This document shows, in pieces, positions 1 to 7,739 of a stretch of 64,000 bases of DNA. The position numbers and the translations under genes are program-made. How positions within the stretch are numbered: position 1 is the first letter of the stretch; every line of letters begins with the position of its first letter. The notes under the pieces were generated by a model, which saw only the letters and a program-made list of their open reading frames with translations, searched no databases and was not told where the DNA came from. Origin of the DNA: Erysipelotrichaceae bacterium (GTDB lineage: Bacteria; Bacillota_I; Bacilli_A; Erysipelotrichales; Erysipelotrichaceae); contig JAFULN010000064.1 in assembly GCA_017473335.1 (NCBI GenBank), forward strand, positions 1 to 64,000. The letters run 5' to 3'.

Positions 1-83
1 ACCAATGCAAGAAAGTTTCTCTACGATAGTCAGCTCTATAAATTCATTAAAAACACTCTATATTCAATTTATAAACACAATAA

Positions 84-126
84 AAAATGGGGCGTTCCAA
101 CCTAGGTGGTTGAAATACCCCATTTT
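84..126. terminator. Long hairpin, possibly a bidirectional terminator
   Basis: A 9-bp outer stem (AAAATGGGG at 84-92 with CCCCATTTT at 118-126) encloses an inner stem (TTC and AACC pairing with GGTT and GAA around a TAGGT loop). The reverse strand leaves the stem into a T run and the forward strand has only TTTT. Its role is uncertain because no gene is identified to the left. Confidence 0.4.
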
Positions 127-138
127 GTCGATTGTCTG

Positions 139-165
139 AGAGAATCCGAAAGGATTCTCTTTTTC
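139..165 (+). terminator. Rho-independent terminator of an upstream transcript
   Basis: Nine-bp stem AGAGAATCC/GGATTCTCT (139-147, 152-160) with a GAAA tetraloop, followed by TTTTTC. It would end a forward transcript entering from outside the window. Bases 1-80 contain only short open frames that I cannot assign. Confidence 0.8.
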
Positions 166-176
166 TCGAAATCAAC

Positions 177-205
177 TTGAATGATTTTCTAGTAAATGGT
201 ATAAT
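177..205 (+). promoter_or_regulatory. Distal promoter of pgsA-recA
   Basis: TTGAAT (177-182), a 17-bp spacer and TATAAT (200-205) preceded by TGG, an extended -10. It lies about 140 bp before pgsA and upstream of a second promoter. Confidence 0.6.
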
Positions 206-262
206 CAAAAAGAAAAATGTAGACAAAAGTTAGATTGTGTTGATTTGATATACGCCTTTGTG

Positions 263-291
263 TTGTTGAAACGAGATAAAGTTGGTATAAT
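263..291 (+). promoter_or_regulatory. Proximal promoter of pgsA-recA
   Basis: TTGTTG (263-268), 17-bp spacer, TATAAT (286-291) with an upstream TGG extended -10. The predicted start of transcription is about 45 bases before the pgsA ATG. Confidence 0.6.
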
Positions 292-343
292 AAATGCAGT
301 CTTTTTATAGATAAGAAAAATAATTCGTTAAAGGAGAAAGAAA

Positions 344-937
344 ATGAATTTACCTAATAAACTTACAGTAATGAGAATCTGTCTGATTCCTGTTATTTTA
401 TTGATTGCGATATTTCCATATGCACAATTCAATATTGACGTACCTGCATTAATTGTGGGACATGTTTCTGTTTCATATGTGAATCTTGCAGTCCTTTTCC
501 TGTTTTTAGCAGCTAGTTTTACAGATTTTCTGGATGGCTATATTGCTAGAAAGAATAATCTGGTTACAACATTTGGAAAGTTTGCAGACCCAATTGCAGA
601 TAAGCTGCTTGTAACAAGTATGTTTATTTTGTTTGCGGCAAATGGAACTATCCCAGTGATTCCTGTGATTTTAATGGTTGCTAGAGATACTATCGTGGAT
701 GGCTGCCGTATGATTGCTTCAACAAATGGTGTTGTTGTTGCAGCAGGTTTTATGGGAAAAATGAAAACAGTATGTCAGATGATTACTGTTAGTATTATTC
801 TGCTTAGCAATCTTCCATTTGAACTGTATCGTATTCCATTTGCTGATATTATGCTGTGGTTTACAACATGCATTAGTGTTGCAAGTGGTTTGGATTACTT
901 CAATCAGCTGAAAGAATATATTTTTGAAAGCAAATAG
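344..937 (+). CDS. pgsA: CDP-diacylglycerol--glycerol-3-phosphate 3-phosphatidyltransferase
   Basis: A membrane enzyme that joins CDP-diacylglycerol to glycerol-3-phosphate, the committed step to phosphatidylglycerol. The 197-residue protein has several hydrophobic segments and the complete CDP-alcohol phosphatidyltransferase signature at about residues 61-86 (D-x2-DG-x2-AR-x8-G-x3-D-x3-D), starting DFLDGYIAR, so all metal and substrate aspartates are present. The ATG follows an AAAGGAGAAAG ribosome site. Two promoters precede it. recA starts 36 bp downstream without a terminator, so the two are probably cotranscribed, an arrangement common in Bacillota. Confidence 0.93.
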   Translation: MNLPNKLTVMRICLIPVILLIAIFPYAQFNIDVPALIVGHVSVSYVNLAVLFLFLAASFTDFLDGYIARKNNLVTTFGKFADPIADKLLVTSMFILFAANGTIPVIPVILMVARDTIVDGCRMIASTNGVVVAAGFMGKMKTVCQMITVSIILLSNLPFELYRIPFADIMLWFTTCISVASGLDYFNQLKEYIFESK

Positions 938-973
938 TGGATTATAGAATTATAGTCAACAGGAGGTAAGAGT

Positions 974-1981
974 ATGAGTGACAAAGAAAAAGATACGAAG
1001 AAAGATGCGCTTCTTCAGGATGCAATTAAGCAGATTGAAAAACAGTATGGAAAAGGATCAATCATGAAACTTGGCGATCGTGCCAATGTTGAGGTGGATG
1101 CTATCAGCAGCGGTTCTATTGCATTGGATCACTGTCTTGGAATTGGCGGCTATCCAAAAGGGCGTATTATTGAGATTTATGGACCTGAATCTTCAGGGAA
1201 AACAACACTTGCATTGCATGCGATTGCGGAATGTCAGAAATCTGGTGGACGTGCTGCATTTATTGATGCTGAAAATGCAATTGATCCAATGTATGCAAAG
1301 AAATTGGGTGTTGATATTGATGAGCTGATTTTATCTCAGCCAGATTCTGGTGAACAGGCATTAGAAATTACTGAAATGCTGATTAAAAGCGGTGCTATTG
1401 ATTTGGTTGTCATTGACTCAGTGGCTGCGCTGGTTCCACAGGCTGAACTTGATGGTGAAATGGGTGATGCAAGCGTTGGATTGCAGGCTCGTTTGATGTC
1501 TAAGGCAATGAGAAAATTGGCTGGTGTTATGAACCGCAGTGAATGTACAGCTATTTTTATTAACCAGCTTCGTGAAAAAGTGGGAGTGTTCTATGGCAAT
1601 CCTGAAACAACGCCAGGTGGACGTGCATTGAAGTTCTACTCTTCTATTCGTATTGATGTACGTCGTGGTGAAGCAATTAAACAGGGAACAGAAGTCATTG
1701 GTAATAAAGTGAATGTCAAGGTTGTAAAGAATAAAGTGGCTCCGCCATTTAAAACAGCAACTCTGGAAATCTATTATGGAGAAGGTATTTCAAGACTTGG
1801 TGAAATCATTAATCTTGGCGTAGAATTTGATGTGATTCAAAAGAGTGGAGCATGGTTCTCTTACAATGGAGAAAAGATTGGACAGGGTAGAGAAACTGTC
1901 CGTGCATTCCTTCTGGCTAATCCTGCAGCACAGGATGAAGTCATGGCTAAGATTCGCGAAAAAATGTTTGAATCTAAATAA
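974..1981 (+). CDS. recA: Recombinase RecA
   Basis: ATP-dependent strand-exchange protein for homologous recombination, and co-protease for LexA-type repressors. At 335 residues it is close to the usual size. Walker A is GPESSGKTT at 70-78. The DNA-binding loop region with [20 protein letters not shown] is intact. The start follows AGGAGG. The gene appears to be expressed from the pgsA promoters; no LexA-box-like repeat is obvious upstream. An S24 repressor that RecA could activate is encoded at 47909-48532. A strong terminator overlaps the stop codon. Confidence 0.97.
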   Translation: MSDKEKDTKKDALLQDAIKQIEKQYGKGSIMKLGDRANVEVDAISSGSIALDHCLGIGGYPKGRIIEIYGPESSGKTTLALHAIAECQKSGGRAAFIDAENAIDPMYAKKLGVDIDELILSQPDSGEQALEITEMLIKSGAIDLVVIDSVAALVPQAELDGEMGDASVGLQARLMSKAMRKLAGVMNRSECTAIFINQLREKVGVFYGNPETTPGGRALKFYSSIRIDVRRGEAIKQGTEVIGNKVNVKVVKNKVAPPFKTATLEIYYGEGISRLGEIINLGVEFDVIQKSGAWFSYNGEKIGQGRETVRAFLLANPAAQDEVMAKIREKMFESK

Positions 1982-2008
1982 GCAGGAGAGTCCTGCTTAT
2001 TTTATTTT
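1979..2008 (+). terminator. Terminator of pgsA-recA
   Basis: TAAGCAGGA/TCCTGCTTA, a 9-bp stem with a GAG loop, followed by TTTTATTTT. The 5' arm begins at the recA stop codon. Confidence 0.85.
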
Positions 2009-2029
2009 GAACTTTATTAGTTAGTTTAC

Positions 2030-2058
2030 TTGTGAAAATTTGAAATTTTTAATATAAT
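2030..2058 (+). promoter_or_regulatory. Promoter of rny
   Basis: TTGTGA (2030-2035), 17-bp spacer, TATAAT (2053-2058), about 45 bases before the rny start. Confidence 0.6.
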
Positions 2059-2104
2059 ATGTTAGAGCGTTTATCTCAAACGAAATTGATATGGAGGAAA
2101 AGCT

Positions 2105-3664
2105 ATGGAAAATAATCCTGTACTTTTTTCCATTATCTCTGGTATAGTTGGGGTTTTAGTTGGAGTCGTTGTAATGATGGCGGCATCCAAACTTGGTTTG
2201 AATCGCTCCAAGCAGCAGGCTGATTTGATGCTAGAAGAAGCCCGCTCGAAGGCAGACAGTACACTTCGTCAGGCAGTGCTTGATGGACGTACACAGGCAT
2301 ATGAACTGAAACTGGAAGCTGAAAAGGAGATTAAGTCTCGCAAGGCTGAGTTAGTTGATCAAGAGAATAAGCTTTCACGCAGGGAAGATAATCTGAATTT
2401 GCGTGATCAGGCTTGTATCAACAAAGAAAAACAGCTGGAAGACAAAAACCGTAAAGTTAACGAAAAATTACAATCACTAGAAAAAATGGAAAATGACCTA
2501 CAGGCAAAAATTGACGTGCAGATCGTTGAATTAGAACGTATTGCGTCAATGAGTGCCAATGATGCCAAAAAGGAACTGATGGAAGCCGTTGAAAAACGCA
2601 TGGACAAAGAAGTCAGTACCTATATTCGCGACAGGGAAGAAGAAGCCCGTACAAAAGCTGCTGATGTATCCAAAAATATCATCGCGCTGGCAATTCAGCG
2701 CTATGCTCAGGAAGAAACAATTGAACGTACAGTTTCAGTTGTTACAATCCCTAGCGATGAGATGAAGGGTAGAATCATCGGACGTGAAGGAAGAAATATT
2801 CGTGCCATTGAACAGGCTACAGGTGTTGACTTGATTATTGATGATACACCTGAAGTAATTACAGTGTCATGTTTTGATCCAATTCGCAGAGAAATTGCAC
2901 GCCGTGCACTTGAATATCTCATTAAAGATGGAAGAATTCAGCCTGGTCGTGTTGAAGAAGTTGTTAATAAAGTTTCTAAGGAACTGGAAGAAAATATCTA
3001 TAAATATGGTGAAGAGGCTGTATTTAAGTTAGGTATTGGACGTATTGATAAGGAACTTGTACGTATTTTAGGAAGACTGAGATATCGTTACAGCTATGGT
3101 CAGAATGTTCTTCAGCATTCGATGGAAGTTGCTTATTTGACTGGTATGATGGCTGCAGAACTTGGCTTAAATCAGTCTTTGGCAAAGCGTGCAGGACTTT
3201 TGCATGATATTGGTAAGGGTCTTGACTTTGAAATGGATGGTTCACATATTGAACTGGGTTACAAACTTGCAAAGAAGCATGGTGAAAATGAAGTTGTATT
3301 GAATGCGATTCAGTCTCATCATGGGGAAGTTGAGCCTAAGAACTTGATTTCTAATCTGGTTGCTGCTGCTGATGCTCTCAGTGCTGCAAGACCTGGCGCA
3401 CGTGTAGAAAGCTTTGAAAACTACATTAAGCGTCTTGAAGACTTGGAAACTATTGCTAATGGATTTGAAGGTGTGAATAAGACATTCGCAATCCAGGCTG
3501 GTCGTGAAATTCGTGTTATGGTTGAGCCTGAAAAGGTGAACGATGTAACATGTCATAAACTGGCTAAAGATATCCGTGACAAGATTGAAGCTGAATTGAC
3601 ATATCCAGGTCAGATTAAAGTTGTGGTTATCCGTGAAACTCGTGTCAGCGAACTGGCAAGATAA
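2105..3664 (+). CDS. rny: Ribonuclease Y
   Basis: Membrane-anchored endoribonuclease that starts bulk mRNA decay in many Bacillota. The order of parts is diagnostic: an N-terminal membrane helix (about 5-27), a long charged coiled coil (about 30-200), a KH RNA-binding domain containing GRIIGREGRNIRA (around 225), and an HD phosphohydrolase domain with HDIGKG (around 355). At 519 residues it is full length. It is monocistronic, with its own promoter and a strong terminator. An RNase J protein that could be its partner in RNA turnover is encoded 2.4 kb downstream. Confidence 0.96.
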   Translation: MENNPVLFSIISGIVGVLVGVVVMMAASKLGLNRSKQQADLMLEEARSKADSTLRQAVLDGRTQAYELKLEAEKEIKSRKAELVDQENKLSRREDNLNLRDQACINKEKQLEDKNRKVNEKLQSLEKMENDLQAKIDVQIVELERIASMSANDAKKELMEAVEKRMDKEVSTYIRDREEEARTKAADVSKNIIALAIQRYAQEETIERTVSVVTIPSDEMKGRIIGREGRNIRAIEQATGVDLIIDDTPEVITVSCFDPIRREIARRALEYLIKDGRIQPGRVEEVVNKVSKELEENIYKYGEEAVFKLGIGRIDKELVRILGRLRYRYSYGQNVLQHSMEVAYLTGMMAAELGLNQSLAKRAGLLHDIGKGLDFEMDGSHIELGYKLAKKHGENEVVLNAIQSHHGEVEPKNLISNLVAAADALSAARPGARVESFENYIKRLEDLETIANGFEGVNKTFAIQAGREIRVMVEPEKVNDVTCHKLAKDIRDKIEAELTYPGQIKVVVIRETRVSELAR

Positions 3665-3675
3665 AAAACATTCGA

Positions 3676-3702
3676 AAAGACAGGAAAAACCTGTCTTTTT
3701 TC
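3676..3702 (+). terminator. Terminator of rny
   Basis: AAAGACAGG/CCTGTCTTT, 9-bp stem with an A5 loop, then a T run. Confidence 0.85.
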
Positions 3703-3717
3703 TTTGAGTTGAAAGAG

Positions 3718-3746
3718 TTGTGAACCAAATGAAGTTCTGCTATAAT
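3718..3746 (+). promoter_or_regulatory. Promoter of the ferredoxin gene
   Basis: TTGTGA (3718-3723), 17-bp spacer, TGC-TATAAT (-10 at 3741-3746). Confidence 0.6.
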
Positions 3747-3774
3747 AAAAAAAGGTTGAAGGAGGCTTGAAAAC

Positions 3775-3948
3775 ATGCCAGTTACAGTTGATAAGGAAAT
3801 CTGCATTGGATGTGGTGCTTGTACAGGTGTTTGTCCAGTTGGTGCTATGAATCTTGATGAAGATGGAAAAGCAGGATGTGATTCTGAACTCTGTATTGAT
3901 TGCGGTGCTTGTGTTGCAACTTGTCCAGTTTCTGCAATTTCTCAGTAA
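3775..3948 (+). CDS. 2[4Fe-4S] ferredoxin, 57 residues
   Basis: Small soluble electron carrier of clostridial type. The protein starts MPVTVDKEICIGCGAC and has two complete cluster motifs CxxCxxCxxxCP: Cys10, 13, 16, 20 and Cys40, 43, 46, 50, each set ending in Cys-Pro. The ATG follows GGAGG. The gene has its own promoter and terminator, so it is a free-standing transcript. Likely partners are anaerobic oxidoreductases and radical-SAM enzymes; candidates in this window are MiaB and the YjjW activase, but no partner can be assigned. It is short enough to be missed by length-filtered gene calling. Confidence 0.93.
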   Translation: MPVTVDKEICIGCGACTGVCPVGAMNLDEDGKAGCDSELCIDCGACVATCPVSAISQ

Positions 3949-3959
3949 ATGTTTTAATA

Positions 3960-3983
3960 AAACCGGAACTTCCGGTTTTTCTT
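3960..3983 (+). terminator. Terminator of the ferredoxin gene
   Basis: AAACCGGA/TCCGGTTT with a 3-base loop, followed by TTCTTTT. Confidence 0.75.
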
Positions 3984-4003
3984 TTGGTGTGTTGAGTTAA
4001 GAA

Positions 4004-4033
4004 ATTGATTTCATACTCAAGAAATGCTATACT
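4004..4033 (+). promoter_or_regulatory. Promoter of miaB
   Basis: TTGATT (4004-4009), 18-bp spacer, TGC-TATACT (-10 at 4028-4033). Confidence 0.55.
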
Positions 4034-4065
4034 TCCCTCGTGGAAAATAAAGGAGAGACAAATTT

Positions 4066-5505
4066 ATGGCAGATCCTAAAAAATATATATTGCCTTCATT
4101 AAAAGAGGCACAGAAAAGAACGCAGCGTCAGGTAGTGATTGAAAGAGCGCTATTTGAACTTCCTGAAGAAACGAGAAATTTGGGACAGGGAAAAAAATAT
4201 TATTTAAGAACATATGGCTGTCAGGCAAACGAACGTGATTCTGAGACAATCAGCGGAATTTTGGAAGCAATGGGTTTTTTACGTGTAGATGTACCTGAGA
4301 ATGCAGATTTAATTTTGTTTAATACATGTGCAGTTCGAAAAAATGCAGAAGATAAAGTACTTGGTGAAATTGGACACTTAAAGGGTATTAAAAAGAAGAA
4401 TCCAGATGTTGTCTTCGGACTTTGCGGATGTATGGCTCAGGAAGAATCAATTGTACATGAATTGATGAGAGCGTATCGTCATGTTGAATTGATTTTTGGT
4501 ACACACAACATTCATCATTTGCCAGCACTTTTACACAATGTTATGGTAAAAAAACAGAAATCCATTGAAGTATTCTCTAAAGAAGGAGATATCATTGAGA
4601 ATTTACCTGCAAAGCGTAACATGAAGCATAAAGCATGGGTAAATATTATGTATGGATGTGATAAGTTCTGTACATACTGTATTGTTCCATATACTCGAGG
4701 TAAAGAACGAAGCCGTACAATGGATGATATTTTAAAAGAAGTTATTGAGCTAAAAGAATCTGGAGTTAAAGAAGTTACTTTGTTAGGTCAAAATGTAAAT
4801 GCATATGGAAAAGATTTAAAAGATGGAAGCAGTTTTGCGGAGCTTTTGCGTCAAGTTGCACTTACTGGAATTGAACGCATTCGCTTTATGACATCACATC
4901 CTTGGGATTTTACAGATGAAATGATTGATGTAATCGCATCCTATGACAATATTATGAAGTATATTCATCTTCCAGTTCAGTCTGGAAGTACTGATGTATT
5001 GAAAATCATGGGCAGACGCTATACACGTGAACAATACAAAGAACTGTTTGATAAAATCACTGCACGCATTCCTGAATGTGCTTTTTCAGCGGATATTATT
5101 GTAGGATTTCCTAATGAAACAGAGGAACAGTTCATGGAAACGATGGAAATGGTAGATTACTGCAAGTATGACAATGTCTATAGTTTTATCTATTCTCCTC
5201 GAGAAGGAACACCTGCTGCAAAAATGGAAGACAATGTGCCACTAGAAGTAAAGCAGCAGCGTTTATATGCACTTCAAGATAAAATCAACGGATACTGCAA
5301 TATGAACAATCAAAAATGGGTTGGAAAGACTGTAAAGGTACTTGTTGATGGAACTAGTCGCAAAAATGATCAGGTATATAGTGGATATACAGAACATAAC
5401 AAATTAGTTAATTTTACGGGTGAAAATGTTCAGCCTGGAGAAATCATTGATGTGAAAATTACTGAACATCGTTCATGGACTTTACGTGGGGAAAAGGTTA
5501 ACTAA
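4066..5505 (+). CDS. miaB: tRNA-2-methylthio-N6-dimethylallyladenosine synthase
   Basis: Radical-SAM methylthiotransferase that adds the 2-methylthio group to i6A37 of tRNAs reading UNN codons. The 479-residue protein has an N-terminal UPF0004 domain with YGCQANERDSE and further Cys residues for the auxiliary cluster, a radical-SAM core with CDKFCTYC (CxxxCxxC, around residue 203), and a C-terminal TRAM domain. An N-terminal extension of about 45 residues precedes UPF0004, as in Bacillus MiaB. The stop overlaps the next ATG by one base (TAATG), which couples translation to the deacylase gene. Confidence 0.95.
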   Translation: MADPKKYILPSLKEAQKRTQRQVVIERALFELPEETRNLGQGKKYYLRTYGCQANERDSETISGILEAMGFLRVDVPENADLILFNTCAVRKNAEDKVLGEIGHLKGIKKKNPDVVFGLCGCMAQEESIVHELMRAYRHVELIFGTHNIHHLPALLHNVMVKKQKSIEVFSKEGDIIENLPAKRNMKHKAWVNIMYGCDKFCTYCIVPYTRGKERSRTMDDILKEVIELKESGVKEVTLLGQNVNAYGKDLKDGSSFAELLRQVALTGIERIRFMTSHPWDFTDEMIDVIASYDNIMKYIHLPVQSGSTDVLKIMGRRYTREQYKELFDKITARIPECAFSADIIVGFPNETEEQFMETMEMVDYCKYDNVYSFIYSPREGTPAAKMEDNVPLEVKQQRLYALQDKINGYCNMNNQKWVGKTVKVLVDGTSRKNDQVYSGYTEHNKLVNFTGENVQPGEIIDVKITEHRSWTLRGEKVN

Positions 5506-5987
5506 TGGCAAAAAAAGAAGAAAAAACAAATGCCATGCGCATGCTAGATAAAGCAAAGCTGGCATATCAGATTCATCACTATGACTGTGATGATTTTCTA
5601 AGTGGAACACAGGTTGCTCAAATACTGAATGAACCCTTTGAAAAAGTATTTAAGACAATAGTTGTACAGGGAGTATCAAAGTCATATTATGTATTTTGTC
5701 TTCCAGTGGACAAAGAATTGGATTTAAAGAAATGTGCTAAAACTGCAGGTGAGAAATCTGTAGAGATGGTGTATAAATTAGATCTAGAAAAAATTACTGG
5801 ATATATTGCTGGAGGATGCAGCCCGATAGGAATGAAAAAGCAGTTTAAAACCTGGCTGGATGATACTTGTCTAAAATTTGATAGTATTTATTTTTCAGGT
5901 GGCAAAAGGGGATGTCAGATTGAAATGGACCCTAAATTATTGATTTCTTTCCTTCATGCAAAGACAGCATCTTTTACAAAGCATTAA
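5505..5987 (+). CDS. YbaK/EbsC-family aminoacyl-tRNA deacylase
   Basis: A 160-residue single-domain protein of the YbaK/EbsC (Cys-tRNA-Pro deacylase-like) family, which trans-edits mischarged tRNA. Visible family features are an early FEKVFKTIVVQG segment with the conserved substrate-site Lys, a central FCLPVDKELDLKKCAK block, GYIAGGCSPIGMKK (around 104-117; the Gly-x-Ser-Pro loop), and a FSGGKRGCQIEMDP motif near the C-terminus. It is translationally coupled to miaB, pairing tRNA modification with tRNA quality control. The exact editing substrate is inferred from the family. Confidence 0.85.
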   Translation: MAKKEEKTNAMRMLDKAKLAYQIHHYDCDDFLSGTQVAQILNEPFEKVFKTIVVQGVSKSYYVFCLPVDKELDLKKCAKTAGEKSVEMVYKLDLEKITGYIAGGCSPIGMKKQFKTWLDDTCLKFDSIYFSGGKRGCQIEMDPKLLISFLHAKTASFTKH

Positions 5988-5994
5988 GAATGGA

Positions 5995-6026
5995 AAAACC
6001 AGCTTCGTTGTAACAAAGCTGGTTTT
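5995..6026 (+). terminator. Terminator of miaB operon, overlapping the next promoter
   Basis: AAAACCAGCTT (5995-6005) pairs perfectly with AAGCTGGTTTT (6016-6026) around a 10-base loop. The T run is only four bases. The -35 box of the rnj promoter lies inside the loop. Confidence 0.65.
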
Positions 6027-6036
6027 GAGGTATAAT
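6008..6036 (+). promoter_or_regulatory. Promoter of the rnj-ftsK-yjjI-yjjW operon
   Basis: TTGTAA (6008-6013), 17-bp spacer, TATAAT (6031-6036). It is the only strong promoter before the four-gene run that ends at 12377. Confidence 0.65.
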
Positions 6037-6061
6037 AATAAAAAAATCAGGAGGAAAAAGA

Positions 6062-7720
6062 ATGAATCAAGTACGTATCTTTGCACTTGGTGGATTGGAT
6101 GAAGACGGCAAGAATATGCTTGTTGTTGAAGTGAATCAGTCCATTTTTGTGATTGAGGCGGGATTGAAGTATCCAGATAATGACCAGCATGGTATTGAGA
6201 TGATTATTGCGGATGTTCGTTATCTGGTTGAGAATAAGCATCGTGTAAAAGGTATTTTTATTACTCATGGGCATGATGATGTCATGGCTGCAATTGGAAA
6301 CCTGGTTCGTCAGGTCAATGCACCGATTTATACAGCTCCTCTGACAGCATTGCTGATTGAAGATGAATTAGATAAAAATGGCATCATCAACTATAAGATT
6401 CATCGTATTCAGCGTGGTGCTTCATTTAAAATAGATGGAATTCAGATTTTGACTTTCGGTATGACGCAATCCATCGCAGATGGATTTGGGATGGCAATCG
6501 AAACTCCATCTGGATATGTAGTATATACAAGTGAATTCATTGTTGACTATGATATCAGCAATGAAGCTTTTAGTTGTGATATTACAGCATTGGCAGAAAT
6601 TGGAAAGAAGGGTGTTCTTGCGTTAATGACCGAATCTGTTGGTGCTGCAAGAACAGGTCATACATCACCAAATCATAAGATTACAGATTGGATTGAACCT
6701 GCTTTTGAAAGTGCAGAAAGCAGAATTATTGTAACGACTTATGAACAGAATTTGTTCCGTCTGATAGAGATTATTGAACTTGCGAATAAATACAAACGTA
6801 AGATTATTTTCTTTAATGAGGAACAAAGAAAAACATTAAAAATAGCAGAAAAACTAGGATATTATCGTATCCCTGTTGGACTTGAACTGCCTAAGACACT
6901 TCTTAATGCGCAGCAGGATAATGTTGTGATTATTGTTGCTGGAAGTGGTTCTCAGCTGTTTAAACAAATGCTGAAAATAGCGTTAAAAGAAGACAGTGCA
7001 TTAGAATTAAGAGAAAATGATACAGTGATCATAGCATCTCCGATTGTTCCTGGAACTGAAAAAGATGCTGCTAAGATGGAAAATGAAATTTACAAGGAAG
7101 ATGTAAAAGTAGTGACACTGGATCGACGTAAAGTGTTCTCAATGCATGCTTCAAGTGAAGACATTAAAATGATGATGTATCTTTTTAAACCAAAGTATTT
7201 TATTCCAGTAAAAGGTGAATATCGTCATTTGATAGCGAATGCAAATATTGCACTGGATATGGGATGGAAAGCAAATCGTATTTTGCTTCTTGACAATGGC
7301 CAGGTTGCAAAATTTGTGAATGGAGAATGTGTCGATGTATCAGAAATCCTGCCTTTGGAAGATGTTATGGTTGCAGGAAAAGATAATCTTGATTTAAGCG
7401 GCATGGTACTTCGTGATCGTGAAACACTGGCTACGGATGGTGCAATTGTTGTTGGTGTCGTTGTGGATTTCCGTACTAAGCGAGTGATAGGCGGACCGGA
7501 TGTACAGTCTCGCGGAGTAATCTATTTGAAAGATGCAGATTACATTGTGAAAGAAATAGGCAGCATTATGGAAAGAACCATTGAAGAAGCTGTAATGGAA
7601 TATCGTTACGACAATCTTCAGGTTCGTGCTGAAGCTAGAGATAAAATTTCTCGATATGTATTGAAAGAGACAGGTAAACGTCCAATGATTTTGCCTGCAA
7701 TTGTAGAAATTAATCTCTAA
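6062..7720 (+). CDS. Ribonuclease J-family protein with degenerate metal site (RNase J2-like)
   Basis: A 552-residue metallo-beta-lactamase/beta-CASP protein of the RNase J family by length, N-terminus (VRIFALGGLDEDGKNM) and C-terminal domain. Active RNase J uses HxHxDH; here the motif is THGHDDV, with Val74 in place of the last His. The later HGE motif reads VKGEYRH, replacing a His with Lys, and the GDF-type Asp motif reads TSEFIVDYD. These changes suggest weak or absent nuclease activity, as in Bacillus RNase J2, which acts mainly as a partner of J1. No J1 is in the window. It heads an operon with ftsK. Confidence 0.85.
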   Translation: MNQVRIFALGGLDEDGKNMLVVEVNQSIFVIEAGLKYPDNDQHGIEMIIADVRYLVENKHRVKGIFITHGHDDVMAAIGNLVRQVNAPIYTAPLTALLIEDELDKNGIINYKIHRIQRGASFKIDGIQILTFGMTQSIADGFGMAIETPSGYVVYTSEFIVDYDISNEAFSCDITALAEIGKKGVLALMTESVGAARTGHTSPNHKITDWIEPAFESAESRIIVTTYEQNLFRLIEIIELANKYKRKIIFFNEEQRKTLKIAEKLGYYRIPVGLELPKTLLNAQQDNVVIIVAGSGSQLFKQMLKIALKEDSALELRENDTVIIASPIVPGTEKDAAKMENEIYKEDVKVVTLDRRKVFSMHASSEDIKMMMYLFKPKYFIPVKGEYRHLIANANIALDMGWKANRILLLDNGQVAKFVNGECVDVSEILPLEDVMVAGKDNLDLSGMVLRDRETLATDGAIVVGVVVDFRTKRVIGGPDVQSRGVIYLKDADYIVKEIGSIMERTIEEAVMEYRYDNLQVRAEARDKISRYVLKETGKRPMILPAIVEINL

Positions 7721-7739
7721 TTAGAATGGGAGTAGTATT

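Noticed and set aside
1-120. Open frames at the left edge that might be the end of a gene
   Set aside because: Two forward frames remain open but neither is recognisable, and both run into the hairpin and terminator. I cannot choose between them.
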